NCBI GenBank assembly: GCA_026874595.1
Contig: CM049306.1
Span: 95,597,642-95,661,641 of the forward strand
Reading direction: 5' to 3'
DNA length: 64,000 nucleotides
Source of the DNA: Sipunculus nudus
Lineage: Eukaryota; Annelida; Sipuncula; Golfingiida; Sipunculidae
The notes under the pieces are model-generated. The model made no database searches, was not told the DNA's origin, and saw only the letters and a program-made list of their open reading frames with translations. This document shows, one piece after another, positions 21,060 through 32,531 of the stretch (the first letter of the stretch is position 1; each line of letters opens with the position of its first letter). A program made the translations under genes and the position numbers.

Positions 21060-22720
21060 AAGACAAGAAAAGGTAAGTTACAAGAACTAGAGAGCCAGTT
21101 TGAAATTGCCTTTGACGAACTCAGTGAGATCATATGTAAAGGCTAACCGCTGACTTACAAGTGGAGACATTTTTAGAGACATTTTGGAAAATCTAATAGA
21201 CAAACGTTACGAGCTGATAGATCTCTGTGAGAGATTCCGTGACCTTTCACATGATGAGCCTTTAAGGGGTACAGTGACAGCCATTGATCACGCTCTTCAT
21301 TAATTGACCAAAATGTCGAAAAGATCGAACGACATCTACGCAAGGAAGATATACAGAGCACCATATCATTAGGATCATGTCTTACTCGAGCCTCTAAGTT
21401 GTCAAGACAATCTAAGCGGGTATTAATACTGTTCAGAAGACAAGAAGTTGTTGTCAAGGCGGCAGCACTTGAGGCCGCACTAGAGGGAACAGGAGAAGAA
21501 GAGGAATTGGAGGCAGAGTTGAAGAAGCTTGAAACTGAAGAAAAGAAGAAGAGAGCTGAAGATGAGGCCAGAATTCGTCAAATAGAAGAAAGAAGGCGAG
21601 CTTAAGTTGAGACCAGAATTCATCAGGGAAAAGAGTTTAGACGAGCAGGACAAGAGAAAAGGCGAGCGAAAGCTAAGGCCAGAAATCGCCAGTACCATCG
21701 AAATCTGAAAAGGAAGAAAATTGAACAATTACTCCGAATAGAGAAAGACAAGTCGGAAGTGTATGACCAGGAGGCCCTTAGGATCAACACTGTATCATCA
21801 CGGTCTGTGTGTTCAAGACATCAGAAGCCTGTCATGACTTCACAGTTATTTGTACCTTTTCCAGCCAGATCTTTATAGGAACCAACCGCTACTGAAAACT
21901 TCACAGCTCAAACCCGTTAACCTTCCAGTAGTTCACACCATTATACACAAAATCCACAATCTCATTCATCATCTTCATCGTGCTCACAACTCACAAAGGA
22001 AGAGTAGAACTGTCTGCTGGATATCATGTGTCGCCAAGTCGCACAGTTTTCCACAGAAGTCCAAGCACCAGGTATTATCAACTCTTTGGTTCCGGCACCA
22101 GCTAAGGTGCAGGACATCGAAGGGCCGACGTTTCGTACATTTTCTGCCGGAGATTGGACTCCATAAGAGAAGCCTGCTGCAGAGGAAGGGCTCCTAGCCT
22201 CCACATTTCGTGCCAATGCCGCGCCTTTTTACCCGTCCATTCCTGCCAGTGACGACATTAAGCAATTGTCGCAGACACTTATGGATTCTGTATCACTCAA
22301 CAGTCTTCCCGTGCCAGATTACACAATCTTCACAGGAGATCCTACGGAATATCAAGATTGGAATGCATCATTCATTGCATTAGTAGAATCGCATGTTCAC
22401 ATGCAATCTCAAGAAAAGATCTATAATTTACAGAGATACCTTTGAGGTGAAGCCAAGAAAGCAGTCAATTGCTATTTCCTCCTGAGAACCGAGGCGGCTT
22501 CAAGAAGGCAAAAAAGATTCCTAAGAAGGTTTTGGAGATGGAGTTATAATATCTTAACATTTCAGAAAAGGTCGAGAATCCTGATGGCCAGACTAAGGAA
22601 ACAATTTTCTAAAGCAATGTGAGGATGCCATGCACGAAATTCAGGAGTTCAATATCTAAAATGGTCCACAGGAGACCACGAAGATATTGCAACATCTTAC
22701 AGACTACGTTATTAAAGGGG
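21060..22720 (+). pseudogene. gag: BEL/Pao gag (DUF1759-type)
   Basis: Reading across stops: LIDKRYELIDLCERFRDL (21,190-21,245), a Lys/Glu/Ala-rich coiled coil (about 21,440-21,760, many EEK and KRR clusters), then SLNSLPVPDYTIFTGDPTEY...WNASFIALVESH at 22,290-22,390. The last is the hallmark of BEL/Pao gag capsids (LP-F-GD-EY-W-F), continuing to LQRYL and GEAKKAV around an in-frame TGA at 22,443. Multiple stops and frame shifts. The N-terminus is not defined; the true start may lie nearer 20,983. Confidence 0.7.
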
Positions 22721-22729
22721 CCGAATCAC

Positions 22730-23300
22730 CTATAAAGCATGTCCTGAAATCAAATATAAAAAAAATGGACCGGGCGCGATGACAGGTTTAAACATAAACA
22801 CAGCGCGTTGGGCAGTGTGCATCGCTGAGCCAATACACGTGTTAATCAGGAGATTCCCAGTCTGACTTGGCCCTAAAAAATGTAATACATGTTTATACTG
22901 GCTGAAACACCGCCTGTTGCTCCTCTTAATCGGACCTCCGGTCACGCGGCCTTGTTATGGTAAACAGACAGTGTTTACCACCACGCAGAGTCATAACAGT
23001 GTTAAACAGCCGTATGCGAGGAAAGGAGACCGGGTGATGGATTATTTTGCATGGAAGCATTTGTATAAAGCAAGACTGAACTGATAGTGCGAAAGAATAG
23101 GCAATTTAGCTCCTGATTATGTTCCTTTAAGGCATGAAAGCGAAAGGTTGCTCATCACAAAAGAAAAAAATCTTGCTATCCTAGGTTGCAGCGTTTAGTG
23201 ATTTATTTAACGAAGAAGCTTAAATTGTTTGCGTTCCTTTCATCTCAATAATTTCCATCAGACCTAAGAAAGAAACCAAAGAAGGAAACGAAAGGCAAAA
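22730..23300. other. Poorly readable stretch inside the BEL/Pao element
   Basis: Between capsid and zinc-knuckle regions the coding signal is lost. Some of it (GTTAAACAGCCGTATGCGAGG) may be foreign sequence inserted into gag. No independent gene is seen. Confidence 0.35.
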
Positions 23301-23367
23301 TAGACTGGAACCTGTTGTCAACGCACTTGTCAAAGATACCCAACTTGAGGAAGAATAAAGGTTATTC

Positions 23368-23511
23368 TGTACACTCTGCAACAAGTCTTATCACTCACTC
23401 TTTTCATGCAGATCGTTTGCGGGCAAGAAGGGTGAAGAGAAAAGAGATTCCATTAGAAAGCAAAATCTGTGTTTTGGTTGTTTATCTACAGGACACATAT
23501 CTAAGAACTGT
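23368..23511 (+). other. Two CCHC zinc knuckles of BEL/Pao gag
   Basis: In one frame: Cys codons at 23,368, 23,377 and 23,407 with His at 23,392 (CX2CX4HX4C), then LCFGCLSTGHISKNC with Cys at 23,470, 23,479 and 23,509 and His at 23,494 (CX2CX4HX4C). The pair with an intervening basic linker is typical of BEL/Pao nucleocapsids, and binds element RNA. Confidence 0.85.
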
Positions 23512-23725
23512 CAAATTAGAATGACATGAAAAAGCTAAACGGCAAACTCCTCGCGCGTATGCACGAAGATAGAACGAAGGATAGTTACAGTGTTGGAAGA
23601 GAAAGGAAGTCAGAAAGTAAAGGAAGTGTTATAAGCACCAATAATTCTTAAGCTGATTAGGCTTCTCAGACCGAACCGAGAAATGGCCCCTGTAATGCAG
23701 GATAAGAACGGAGCCGATTTCTTCC

Positions 23726-24028
23726 ATGGTCGTTCCTGTATGGATCTCCACGCGAAACAAACCTGATTCAGAACAGTTGGTGTATGCTCTTTTAGACACA
23801 CAATCAGATACCACTTTTGTCCTGAGCCAAGTAGCGGACAGCCTACAAAGGGAAAATCATGAAGCCTCGGCTCACAACGTTGAAGTCTACAGATATGCTC
23901 ATCAGCTGTCAGAAATAGTTACAGGAGAATATGATAATCTGATTCCTTTGCCAGCAACCTATTCAAGAGATCAGATAGAATTTGCCACATCCCAACACCA
24001 GACATTGCAGAAAGGTAGCCCCACGTAA
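23726..24028 (+). pseudogene. pro: BEL/Pao aspartic protease
   Basis: VPVWISTRNKPDSEQLVYAL followed by LLDTQSDTTFVL. The DTQS block with its Tyr-Ala-Leu-Leu lead is the BEL/Pao retropepsin active-site signature. The 100-codon frame closes at 24,028, so the C-terminal half of the protease is disrupted. Confidence 0.8.
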
Positions 24029-24106
24029 GAGATATAGCTTCAAAGATACAGCCTCTGTTGAACTGACTACTTATTGGATACAACTATCCTCAGGCATGGG
24101 CACCAC

Positions 24107-24625
24107 GTCATTGCATTACAATCGTTGGAATTGAGCCCTTTGTTGTGTGCACAGATCTTTGAAGTGTCGTGGAGTACGCAAATTTGTCGGACAAATCCGG
24201 AGATGAAATTAGGGTTACAAATCTCACTGTCAGGCAAAAGATTCACGATAACCTCTTGCACGGAAATAATTGCAACGAAGTCATTGCATTACAATCGTTG
24301 GAATTGAGCCCTTTTTTGTGTGCACAGATCTTTGGAGTGTCATGGGGTACGCAAATTTGTCGGAGAAATCCGGAGATGAAATTAGGGTTACAAATCTCAC
24401 TGTCAGGCAAAAGATTCACGATAATATCTTGGACGGAAACAATTGCAACGAAGTCATTACATTACAAATGTTGGAACTGAGCCCTTTATTGTGTGCACAG
24501 ATCTTTGGAGTGTCGTGGGGTACGCAAATTTGTCGGATAAATCCGGAGATGCAATTAGGGTTACAAATCTCACAGTCAGACAAAAGATTCACGATAACCT
24601 CTTGCACGGAAATAATTGCAACGAA
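24107..24625. repeat. 173-bp tandem triplication inside BEL/Pao pol
   Basis: Three head-to-tail units, 24,107-24,279, 24,280-24,452 and 24,453-24,625, each opening with GTCATTGCATTACAATCG or a close variant and ending TTGCAACGAA. The unit encodes the GIEPF...GYANLSDKSGDEIRVTNL segment between protease and RT. Since 173 is not a multiple of three, each unit shifts the frame, giving three overlapping staggered reading frames with the same peptide. Confidence 0.95.
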
Positions 24626-25165
24626 GTCAAGATTGTTTTCAAGGCATCGGTCAAGGAGGATCCTTCATTCGGGACAATAAAGTCCATCGCCAAGATCCTC
24701 GAATCTTACTTTTCTGAATATCTGTCAGATGATAAATTAACCTCGCATTGCGATATGGAGTTCATGATGGTCATGCAGGAAGGGATACACGAGGAAGATT
24801 ATGGGTATTTCTCCATGCCCTTACCGTTCAGAGGTGATCGACCAGCCTTTCCAAACAACAAATTCGCTGCAATGCGACGTGCAAAAAGTCTACGGAGACG
24901 TATGAGTCAGGATTAGAAATACTCACTATAAGAATAATATGCAACAGATCTCGAAGAGAGGAGATGCGGAAATGCAACAGATTTCGGAAATGATTCCCAA
25001 AAATAATGATCAACTTGACGTTGCTTGGTATATTCCCCACAATGGTGTGTACCACCTGTAGAAGAAGGACAAACTCCGTGTTTTCTTCGACTACGGTGCC
25101 AAATTTCAGGGAACTTATGCGAATGATCATCTTTTACCCGGACCAGATTGATCTGATGTCACATC
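24626..25165 (+). pseudogene. pol: BEL/Pao reverse transcriptase, N-terminal part
   Basis: FMMVMQEGIHEEDYGYFSMPLPF at 24,760-24,830 then RPAFPNNKFAAMRRAKSL is the conserved start of BEL/Pao RT. After a stop and frame change, AWYIPHNGVYH and RVFFDYGAKFQGT with NDHLLPGPD (25,020-25,150) follow, the next RT blocks. The palm with the YxDD site and the whole RNase H are absent: sequence jumps to integrase at about 25,165. Confidence 0.85.
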
Positions 25166-25280
25166 ACTTATCATCCGATACTTTCACTACAAAACAGCCC
25201 ACCAGGGAAGAGGGATGACAATTAATCATATTGGTTCTGCCTGATACTGGATTTCGGGTTACAGCTCTGCTGTAGCTTCA
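25166..25280 (+). pseudogene. int: BEL/Pao integrase, N-terminal piece
   Basis: HYKTAHQGRGMTINHIGSA then WISGYSSAVAS: the HHCC-type N-terminal domain of BEL/Pao integrases, up to the Ser codon at 25,280 where a DNA transposon interrupts it. It is fused directly to RT sequence, showing a large internal deletion. Confidence 0.85.
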
Positions 25281-26847
25281 TTAGGGACTTGCACAAAAAA
25301 TCAATTTTATTTTTCTTAGACATTATCTAAATCACTGGAAACGAAAAAAGAAATGATGACTTAAATTATAATTATGATCAACAAGAGAGATATTTAAAAG
25401 GGAAGTTTCTGAAATGTGCACAATTTGTTCACCTGCCCCCTTAATTAAGCCCTACCCTAACTGTGACCACAAGAAGAGGCCAGAGGTACCCAAGAGACCC
25501 ACTCTGACAGCTTAAACCTCACCCTGAAATACAAAGGCAGCCAAGCATGACTTCTCCTGAAACCATACCCAAACACACAAAGAAACCACACCCACTCACA
25601 ATATGCAACGCTCCCATCACATAACCTGAAACTATTGGAAGGACAAATGAACTATGAATAAATTTATTTACATATAAAATATATTTCATGTGAACTTTTG
25701 GCTGCATGTTATCTTTTGTTTGGATTAGTTTTAAAACATATATAAAAACATATTAAAATATGTCCATATGTATAATGGAAAAATTAAGGAAATAGATGAT
25801 CAATTATATTAATACTGATTTTCAACCGTTCATTAATGAATGTTGGAATTAAAAAAATATGTAACATGGTACAGAAATATACACAATATTACCATGTTCA
25901 ATAAATAAATACATATACAGCTGCATATATTCAGAAAATGAGGTTTTATTGTTGTGTATTATTCCACCGGCTGAACAGGCCTTACCTATCTCCTACTCAG
26001 GCATGATGTACCTGAAATAAAATACTGATAATTTAATAAAAAAAAATCAGTGTACAGGTAATACAATATCTTTCAGTATGTGAATTATATTTATTAAGCA
26101 AGCTTCAACTTAACTGGAGAAGTGGAAGTAGTTTAAAACTTTATTAACAACAGCTACGTTGTATGTACACAGTGTTATAAATATAAACTAATAATATCAG
26201 GCATATATACCATAAACAAATGACTTTTAGTAACAGAGTAAAAACAAATACGCGCACGATCAACCATGGCATTATTATTATTTTCGTCCACTGACACTGT
26301 GAAATACAATTATCGAGTCGTCCCGCAGAGATCGCGACACGATCCGTCACAGAACTGTAAAACACCGGGCTCACCGCTATAACGTAATAATCATCTGTCA
26401 ATCTGACGGGTGACAGCAGACGAAACCACATCCTGACAGTTACTAGGCAATGAAACCACACTGACAAAAAAAAATTGATTTTTAGCACCTATGCCGACAT
26501 AGATGACAATGTTTACAAATCGGACTCGTTCTTTGTACCACATCTGACTAAATTTTATCGGTCTAGACAATGTATCATTCTCACAACTTTGCCTAAATCA
26601 ACTTTAACAAAATTTGGTCCCCTATTCAGGAAGCTAAATATAAATATACCTTAAAAATTACTTACCAGCACAAGTTCGTTTTGACTTTCTCTATTGAGAG
26701 GTAAACAGGAAAATAAAATCCGAGCATGCGCAAAAGCGCTATATAGCGGGCCAAACAGGTACTGCGAACAAGGCGCCGGTAACAATTCCTTATGGCCGAC
26801 CAGCGACACACACGTGCGTAGCGCCGCCTACCGGAAATGCAAGTCCA
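25281..26847. mobile_element. 1,567-bp DNA transposon with 8-bp TSD, inserted in BEL/Pao integrase
   Basis: Flanked by TAGCTTCA at 25,273-25,280 and again at 26,848-26,855. Ends are inverted: left TTAGGGACTTGCA, right (reverse complement) TGGACTTGCA, sharing GGACTTGCA. Integrase homology stops at the left duplication and resumes at the right one. No transposase is recognisable; the largest inside frame (minus, 26,488-26,144) is hydrophobic and unfamiliar. Eight-base duplications fit hAT, P or Merlin superfamilies; the TAGGG-like end favours hAT, but the duplication does not fit the usual hAT NTNNNNAN pattern. Non-autonomous. Confidence 0.85.
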
Positions 26848-27880
26848 TAGCTTCAGTGATTCATATGATGCTTTACTTGCAGAAAGAAAAGAGTTCATGT
26901 TACAACAGAAAATGGCTGACCTGTCTAAAGAAAGAGTAGTCCTCTCCACCATTCACAACGTGAAATGATTTGCTCCGGACCATTCAAAGATGGACCTAGA
27001 GAACTAAATAGATAAGTTGTCCTTTTTACCTGCCTTGCACTTAGAGAAATGCATATTTGAGGGCTAAATGACATGACGACGAACGCTGTAGTCAACGGTC
27101 TGCTTTGCTTTTTTTTCATTAAGCAGAAAGGTACGGCCTCTGCGCTGTGATCAATGAACCAATTTCATAGGAGAAAAGCAAGAGCTCTCCGTGAAGTCAA
27201 CGATGACGAGATACGTAACTGGCTTCTAGAACATCAATGTGAATTCCAGATGAACCCACCATCGGCGAGTTACATGGGTTGCATGTGGGAGCGTCAAATG
27301 AGAAGTGTTCGGACGATCTTAGATGGTCTGTTAGAGAATGCAAGTGCCCCAATAGATACCTCGTCACTATGTACGCTGATGTACGAGGCAATGACTATAG
27401 TCAATGGAAGACCTTTGACAGTGGATTCAATGAGTGATTCTACAGCACCGACTCCTCTAACTTGTCCCTCCTCTACCAGGTCATTTGGTACAAACAGATA
27501 TTACCAGATGTTTATGAACGCAAGAGATGGCGAAAGGTTCAATTTCTCGCTAATGAATTTAAGCAGAGGTGGAGAAAGGAATTTCTCCTTGCTATACAAT
27601 GTTCCAAGAAGTGGCAAGAAAACCGAAGGAACCTCAAGGTAGGTGACATTGTAATCCTCACAGAAGAGAATTTGTCAGAAGAAACTGGAACCTTGTCCGA
27701 GTCATTGAAGTTTTACCAAGGAAGGATGAGATGGTACGAAAGGTTTAGTTGCTCATGGCACCATCTAACCTCAGCAAAGATGGTAAGAGACTTGCCAAAC
27801 CTACTATCTTGGAAAGGCCAATCCATAAGTTTACTTTTCTCGTTGAGAGTGACCTTCCTCAAACGTAGGTGAGTAGAGTC
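26848..27880 (+). pseudogene. int: BEL/Pao integrase, catalytic and C-terminal part
   Basis: Resumes with a CFTCRKKR zinc box (26,870-26,890), QQKMADLSKERV, then degraded core text around DMTT (about 27,070) and LRCDQ-like sequence (27,140). NPPSASYMGCMWERQMRSVR (27,255-27,310) holds the catalytic Glu in its usual WERQ block. After a frame change near 27,470, QFLANEFKQRWRKEFL and NLKVGDIVIL follow (27,540-27,660), the conserved C-terminal domain of BEL/Pao integrases. Several stops make it non-functional. Confidence 0.85.
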
Positions 27881-27971
27881 TTGGTTCGGTCCGAGATGAA
27901 GGACATTGCGTCAGTGCAGTGTTTTTGTTAGTTTTTGAATTGTTTAATTGGTAGGAAATCGTAGATGATTT

Positions 27972-28270
27972 CGGAGAGGGAGTGTATCTGCCACAACACT
28001 TAGCTCGGTTTTTTTGTTTACGTTGGGAGCTCAGCGAGAGTCTCATGGGACAGGTCACGTGGTTTCGAGCAATTTAGACCATTTTTGTTCCAGCAGCCAG
28101 CACGTGTTTACCAGATCCCGATAAGTTTAGAAGTACATACCAAAACGTCCCGGGTAAACAAAGAGGCGAAGTGTTTTTTTTTTCTTCGTAGGTTCTATGA
28201 GATTTATTACCTTGATTTATGATGTTAACTGCGTAGTTTTCTCATATCATTAGCTGTAACGTACCCCCCC
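27972..28270 (+). mobile_element. Candidate polypurine tract and 3' LTR start of BEL/Pao
   Basis: GGAGAGGGAG (27,973-27,982) is followed by TGTATCTGCC, the right place and form for a polypurine tract and LTR start. No matching 5' LTR was found in the window, so the LTR cannot be confirmed and its end, before the C-run at 28,263, is a guess. Confidence 0.45.
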
Positions 28271-28739
28271 CCCCCGCCTTTTAAAATACTATATACGTAA
28301 TTTAGATAAATTAAAAAATTCTGATACAATTTCTTGCATACAGTCAAATGTTCAATAAATAAAGTAACATGCTTGAAAAAGGCTCTCTAGCTTCAACAGA
28401 TACCATGTAAAAGGGTAAATATCTTTCATGAACGCAAACCTCATTGGTCAGAATCACCTCACTATACAGAAGAAAGTGGCAGGGTCACACGACACTGCAG
28501 AGGACCAATACAGAAGCCGTATACGAAAACTGCTTAAAAAGAAGCTGTTGGCCCTTCACTGCTCTCTGGTAAAAGTTAAGGATAGACTCTTAATTACTCA
28601 TCAAAGTTGCTGTTGAGTAAGATAAATCTAGTTGGGTAAGAATACTAACATACGAAGCTGTTACGAAACGCTTGCGATCTAAGAAATAATCCCCTATTTC
28701 ACTGGTTGCACCCAAAAACACTAGTTAAAACGGAGTCTT

Positions 28740-28925
28740 TAGACCAATACTGGACCCCAACTTGCAGCACTGTACCCCCACTGTCGGCTGTGTCCCGCCT
28801 GCCGCCACATGACCTCGACTGGCGGCACAGGACCCCGACAGGTGGCACAGGACCCCGACTGGCGGCACTTGACCTGACTGGCGGTACTTGACCCCGACCG
28901 GCTGCACTAGTCCCCAGTCGGGCGG
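28740..28925. repeat. 20-bp GC-rich minisatellite
   Basis: About nine imperfect units near GACCCCGACTGGCGGCACAG. The Gly/Pro/Ser-rich reading frames on both strands are products of the repeat, not genes. Shorter array in the partner block at 10,186-10,262. Confidence 0.9.
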
Positions 28926-29297
28926 CTGGCTGGCTCCTGGACACCGAAGACTTCCAGTCTGTCTGTCCATACTGAATATGCCGCCCTCTTTAAAACACTT
29001 CTAACCTGAAAACTCATTTATATTCATAAGTCTAATACAAATCCTGAGACTCTTTTGCTACTAGGTCTCATCTAAATTCATAAGGGCGCTGAATACTGAA
29101 TGGGCTAGAAACAATGCCCCTATAACAATGGCATTACTCAAGGCGGCGCACTCGGTAACCGTTCTGAATTCCTCTATTGTCTCACGGCACAATGATGCTG
29201 ACCGGCGACCCTGGGCTACTTTCAACACATTAATAGATACAGCTAACCAGAGAGACTAAAATAAAATAAAATTAAAAAGTACGACACGATTCATTTC

Positions 29298-29300
<3 letters not shown>

Positions 29301-29371
<71 letters not shown>
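29301..29371. repeat. (TA)n microsatellite
   Basis: About 70 bp of TA dinucleotides at the position equivalent to 10,271-10,322. Confidence 0.95.
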
Positions 29372-29375
<4 letters not shown>

Positions 29376-30097
29376 CAGTAAACCCAATATCACCAGAACG
29401 GCTCAAAATAGGGCCCTGTCTTATTCTGTGTTATTTTGGGTTGGGTCTCATTTTAAGCAAAATTATATGTCATTAAGCACAAATACTGTGTGAAAAATTT
29501 GAACTGAGTTTAGAATTCCTCCTTCTAATCAATGCTTGGATTCTGTGGTAGTATAGAAGAAATAATAATACTAGCAGGAAACATAAACTGTTCAGAGACA
29601 TGCCAGTGCTGTAGACTGTTGCTTTATTAAGACTGTGAAATACTCCACCCAAATATATATATTATACAGTTCACTTCAGGACTTGGAAGACTTATAAAGA
29701 AAGGAAAAAGGAGAGAAAACAGCTAATTAATCAATGATACAAAGGCCGCACCTAACTGAAGCAAACCATTGGGTTCTTTCAGGTTTGCATAATTTCTTTA
29801 TAAAATATAATTGCATGTTAAATAGGTCATTTGAACAGCCCTTGCTCTAACTCTTAAACACACACACACCTATAGTGCCGTTGTACAAAGTTGAATCATG
29901 TTCCGAATGGAATGCTTAAAATGAATACAAGGAGTTTAGCTATGTAACATGTAATAAACAGTGACCCGGAGTGTCCGCATTCATGGGGATAAAACCTTCT
30001 GCATTCTCCACTGGGCACCAGGGTTCGTTCCAGCAGTGGTTAAGGGAGTGGGTCCCTGGTTTTCATTCACCCCATCACATCATCGAAAGCAACGATG

Positions 30098-31783
30098 TCA
30101 GGAAGGGTGCCTTGCATTAGTTATTATAATTAGCTGTGAAATCCATGTAGAATTAATAAAGTTTATATTTAAAAACAATTTCATAGGACGACAGAGTTGA
30201 CCGAATGTTAGCTGAAGGGCATGTAAACCCACGTAGCCTACTTCCGGATTTGTGATTGTGTCTTTACTTATATAATGGTCGCTTAACACCGTGTCAAAGT
30301 TCTGGGGCACCGACACCTGAAAAACATCAGAGTAAACCACACACAGCTTCTTTATCAAAGGCTTCAGATAAGCGTTCATGGCTGCAACCGAGAAATTGTT
30401 TCTTTTGCCACGCCCAACATGTCTATGATATTGGGGATAGGCTATAAGATTTAACCACACGATGCGGGCTTTACCCCATGCTTTACGCAGATCCGCATAA
30501 CTGCGTAAAGCCATTGGAAGCCCTTTCAGCCGTAAATCTGAAAAGTTTTTATATGCCATATTCCAAGCACCAGTTTGTATGACAACAACATCGGAGTTGC
30601 TGATGTTTTTCTCTTTATTACTTGTCTCTAATTCAAGTAGCTATTTTGCTAAGTCTTTAGCGTAGTGTACATCATGAAAGGTCACGTGACCAAATTTTAC
30701 GCTCCCGTGTTTTCTCTTAAGTTTTGGCAACGTTCCTGGCAGATGATCGGCAAGATAATCAAAATTATAGCGCATGTGCGATGCCCCAAACAAGTGCAGT
30801 GACGTCATACCCATAAGGCATTTGGTAAGATTCTGAGAAATGACGAATTTCATGATACAACTTCCGTTGTGGTCATGTAGCCATCTCCAGCGACCTGATA
30901 TTTGTGCCCAGTGACCCGGAGTGTCCGCATTCGGAGCATTGCTGCACACCTGATAGACTGTGCTATTAACTTGTCCTGTTTTGTCGTCATATACTTTTGA
31001 TTTAGACAATGTTCTGTTGTGATTGTCTTCATTCGTAAAGCTATTATCTACGTATATTGAATTATATATAAAAACTGACGGTTTCTCATTTTTGGAACAG
31101 TGATCAATGGAGCATAATTTGCTTAGCAGTGGAGGAGTTTTCAGGTAATCGATATAGGCTTCCAAATTTGTATACATGAGCAACACTTCTATATTGTTGC
31201 ACGCGTCAGCCGCAAGAAGGCAGCATATGTGATATCTTTTTGTGAAATAATCAGTCACGTGACACATTTTGAGGTGTCTGGCGCCTTCACTCTGCTCTCT
31301 CACTGTCGCCCTAAAACTGGCGCCACCAAAAGTTGCGTTTTCCAAGTACGTTTCCCGTAATTTCAAGAGCAAAAATGACTGGTCTTTACCTACCGATGAT
31401 ATATCATCAATATCATACTTAAAACCTAAATTGTTTGTACTATTTGGCATTTTCAGTTCATTTCCTGTTTTGTTGAAGTGCCAGGACCAGTAATGTCGTA
31501 ACTGACGTAATTCGTTTTGTCCGTCAGGTAACGCACACATTCGATCTACATTTTTAAAATCTAGAATCTTTTGCGTCACTTCCTTAGAAATGGTTAATGA
31601 AGGAGAACCTACAGCAATAACCTGGGAAATATAAAACTCAAGATGAAATATACCATGAATATAATAAAGATAAAGACCTAAACATATTGAGATGACAATA
31701 AAGGCTAAAATAAGCTTTCTGCTTTTACCACTGCGTTCTTTACTCGTTTTCCTGTTGTGGAGAGAGTTTCAGGAATCACCCAT
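30098..31783 (-). pseudogene. NXPE-like protein, broken copy C
   Basis: Near full-length relative of 11,237-12,823, same start context at 31,783 (MGDS). Codon 5 is TGA where copy B has CGA, a CpG-type change. A second stop, TAG at 30,641-30,643, replaces GAG within the AEELLE region. A deletion of a few bases next to the end of the domain (about 30,185) removes the normal stop after CRP and lets the frame run to 30,098. It also has a four-codon insertion (SKER-like) in the N-terminal basic stretch. GASHMR and GLHAL motifs are intact, so decay is recent. An internal Met at 31,579 could start a 312-codon frame, but that lacks anchor and ends at the TAG. Confidence 0.85.
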
Positions 31784-32364
31784 TTTATAATTGTCGACTT
31801 CTACTTCGGAGCAATACTCAGCATGTACGTATGTCCACGTAAAAAATGATCCTGACACATATAACTGTTCACAAGCGGTTCACTTCATCCGTATTAATTA
31901 TCTTTATATCATTTATTAATATCATTGAAATCAGCGAATATGAACTACCATGAGTGGCGGTGTCTTCGTCTTAGGGCGTATGGAAAGAGCGAAGCTTTAA
32001 CAATCTGTGAGTACCTTGACATTCTCGTGTGCTTTCTTTACAGCCTTCTGTATAGATGGAAAAAATCATTTTTAGGGAGATGGAAACATTTCTGTTCTTT
32101 TCTTCCCCTCGTGCGTCAACTTATTGTGCTAAAAATAATATGCAGGTATTGTGTCGGTGTATCCAAATAGTTTCAAGTATAGTTTTCCTGTTTGCCGAGC
32201 ATTCGGGCCTATAATTCAGATTGTTGATAACAGCGTAAGGTAATTAAGCAACTGCTGTCTGCATCTGGCTGGGCACTTAACTGCATAAACTATTGATTTA
32301 TATGTTTATTTATCATCGCTATATAGTTTCGGTATTTTCACAGGTAGTTATCTGCATAGTAACA

Positions 32365-32531
32365 TAAGAAACATTTTCTCGATTGCAGCAATGAACGAGT
32401 ATCTGATTCTGATGGTACCTGATGGTTCCCTGGACATGGACACGGTGTTTACCAACCATTACAAATGTCCAGACACAATAATAAGTGCCTATGATCCTAG
32501 GCTGGGTCACATTTGTCGTCCCTTCCTGTGA
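32365..32531 (+). pseudogene. NXPE-like C-terminal fragment, head-to-head with copy C
   Basis: Plus strand reads an AAMNEYL segment, then DTVFTNHYKCPDTII (32,439-32,483), then LGHICRPFL and TGA at 32,529-32,531. These match AAMNAYL, DTVLNNHYICRDTI and LGQLCRPYL of the intact copy in order, with the EVGYVGLHAL part deleted. It is 580 bp from the start codon of copy C, in the opposite orientation, as also seen at 13,358 in unit B. Too short to function. Confidence 0.75.

Larger units (their letters stand above)
28719..32410. repeat. NXPE-like duplication unit C
   Basis: Partner of 10,147-13,410 in the same orientation: minisatellite, TA microsatellite, flank, NXPE-like frame, upstream flank and head-to-head fragment, in that order. 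Similarity continues at 32,590-34,300. Confidence 0.8.

Noticed and set aside
26144-26488. 114-codon minus frame as transposase of the 1.57-kb DNA transposon
   Set aside because: Hydrophobic with no DDE or BED-type features; the element is treated as non-autonomous.
28699-28970. Gly/Pro/Ser-rich reading frames on both strands
   Set aside because: Produced by the 20-bp minisatellite, whose GC-rich units are open in several frames.
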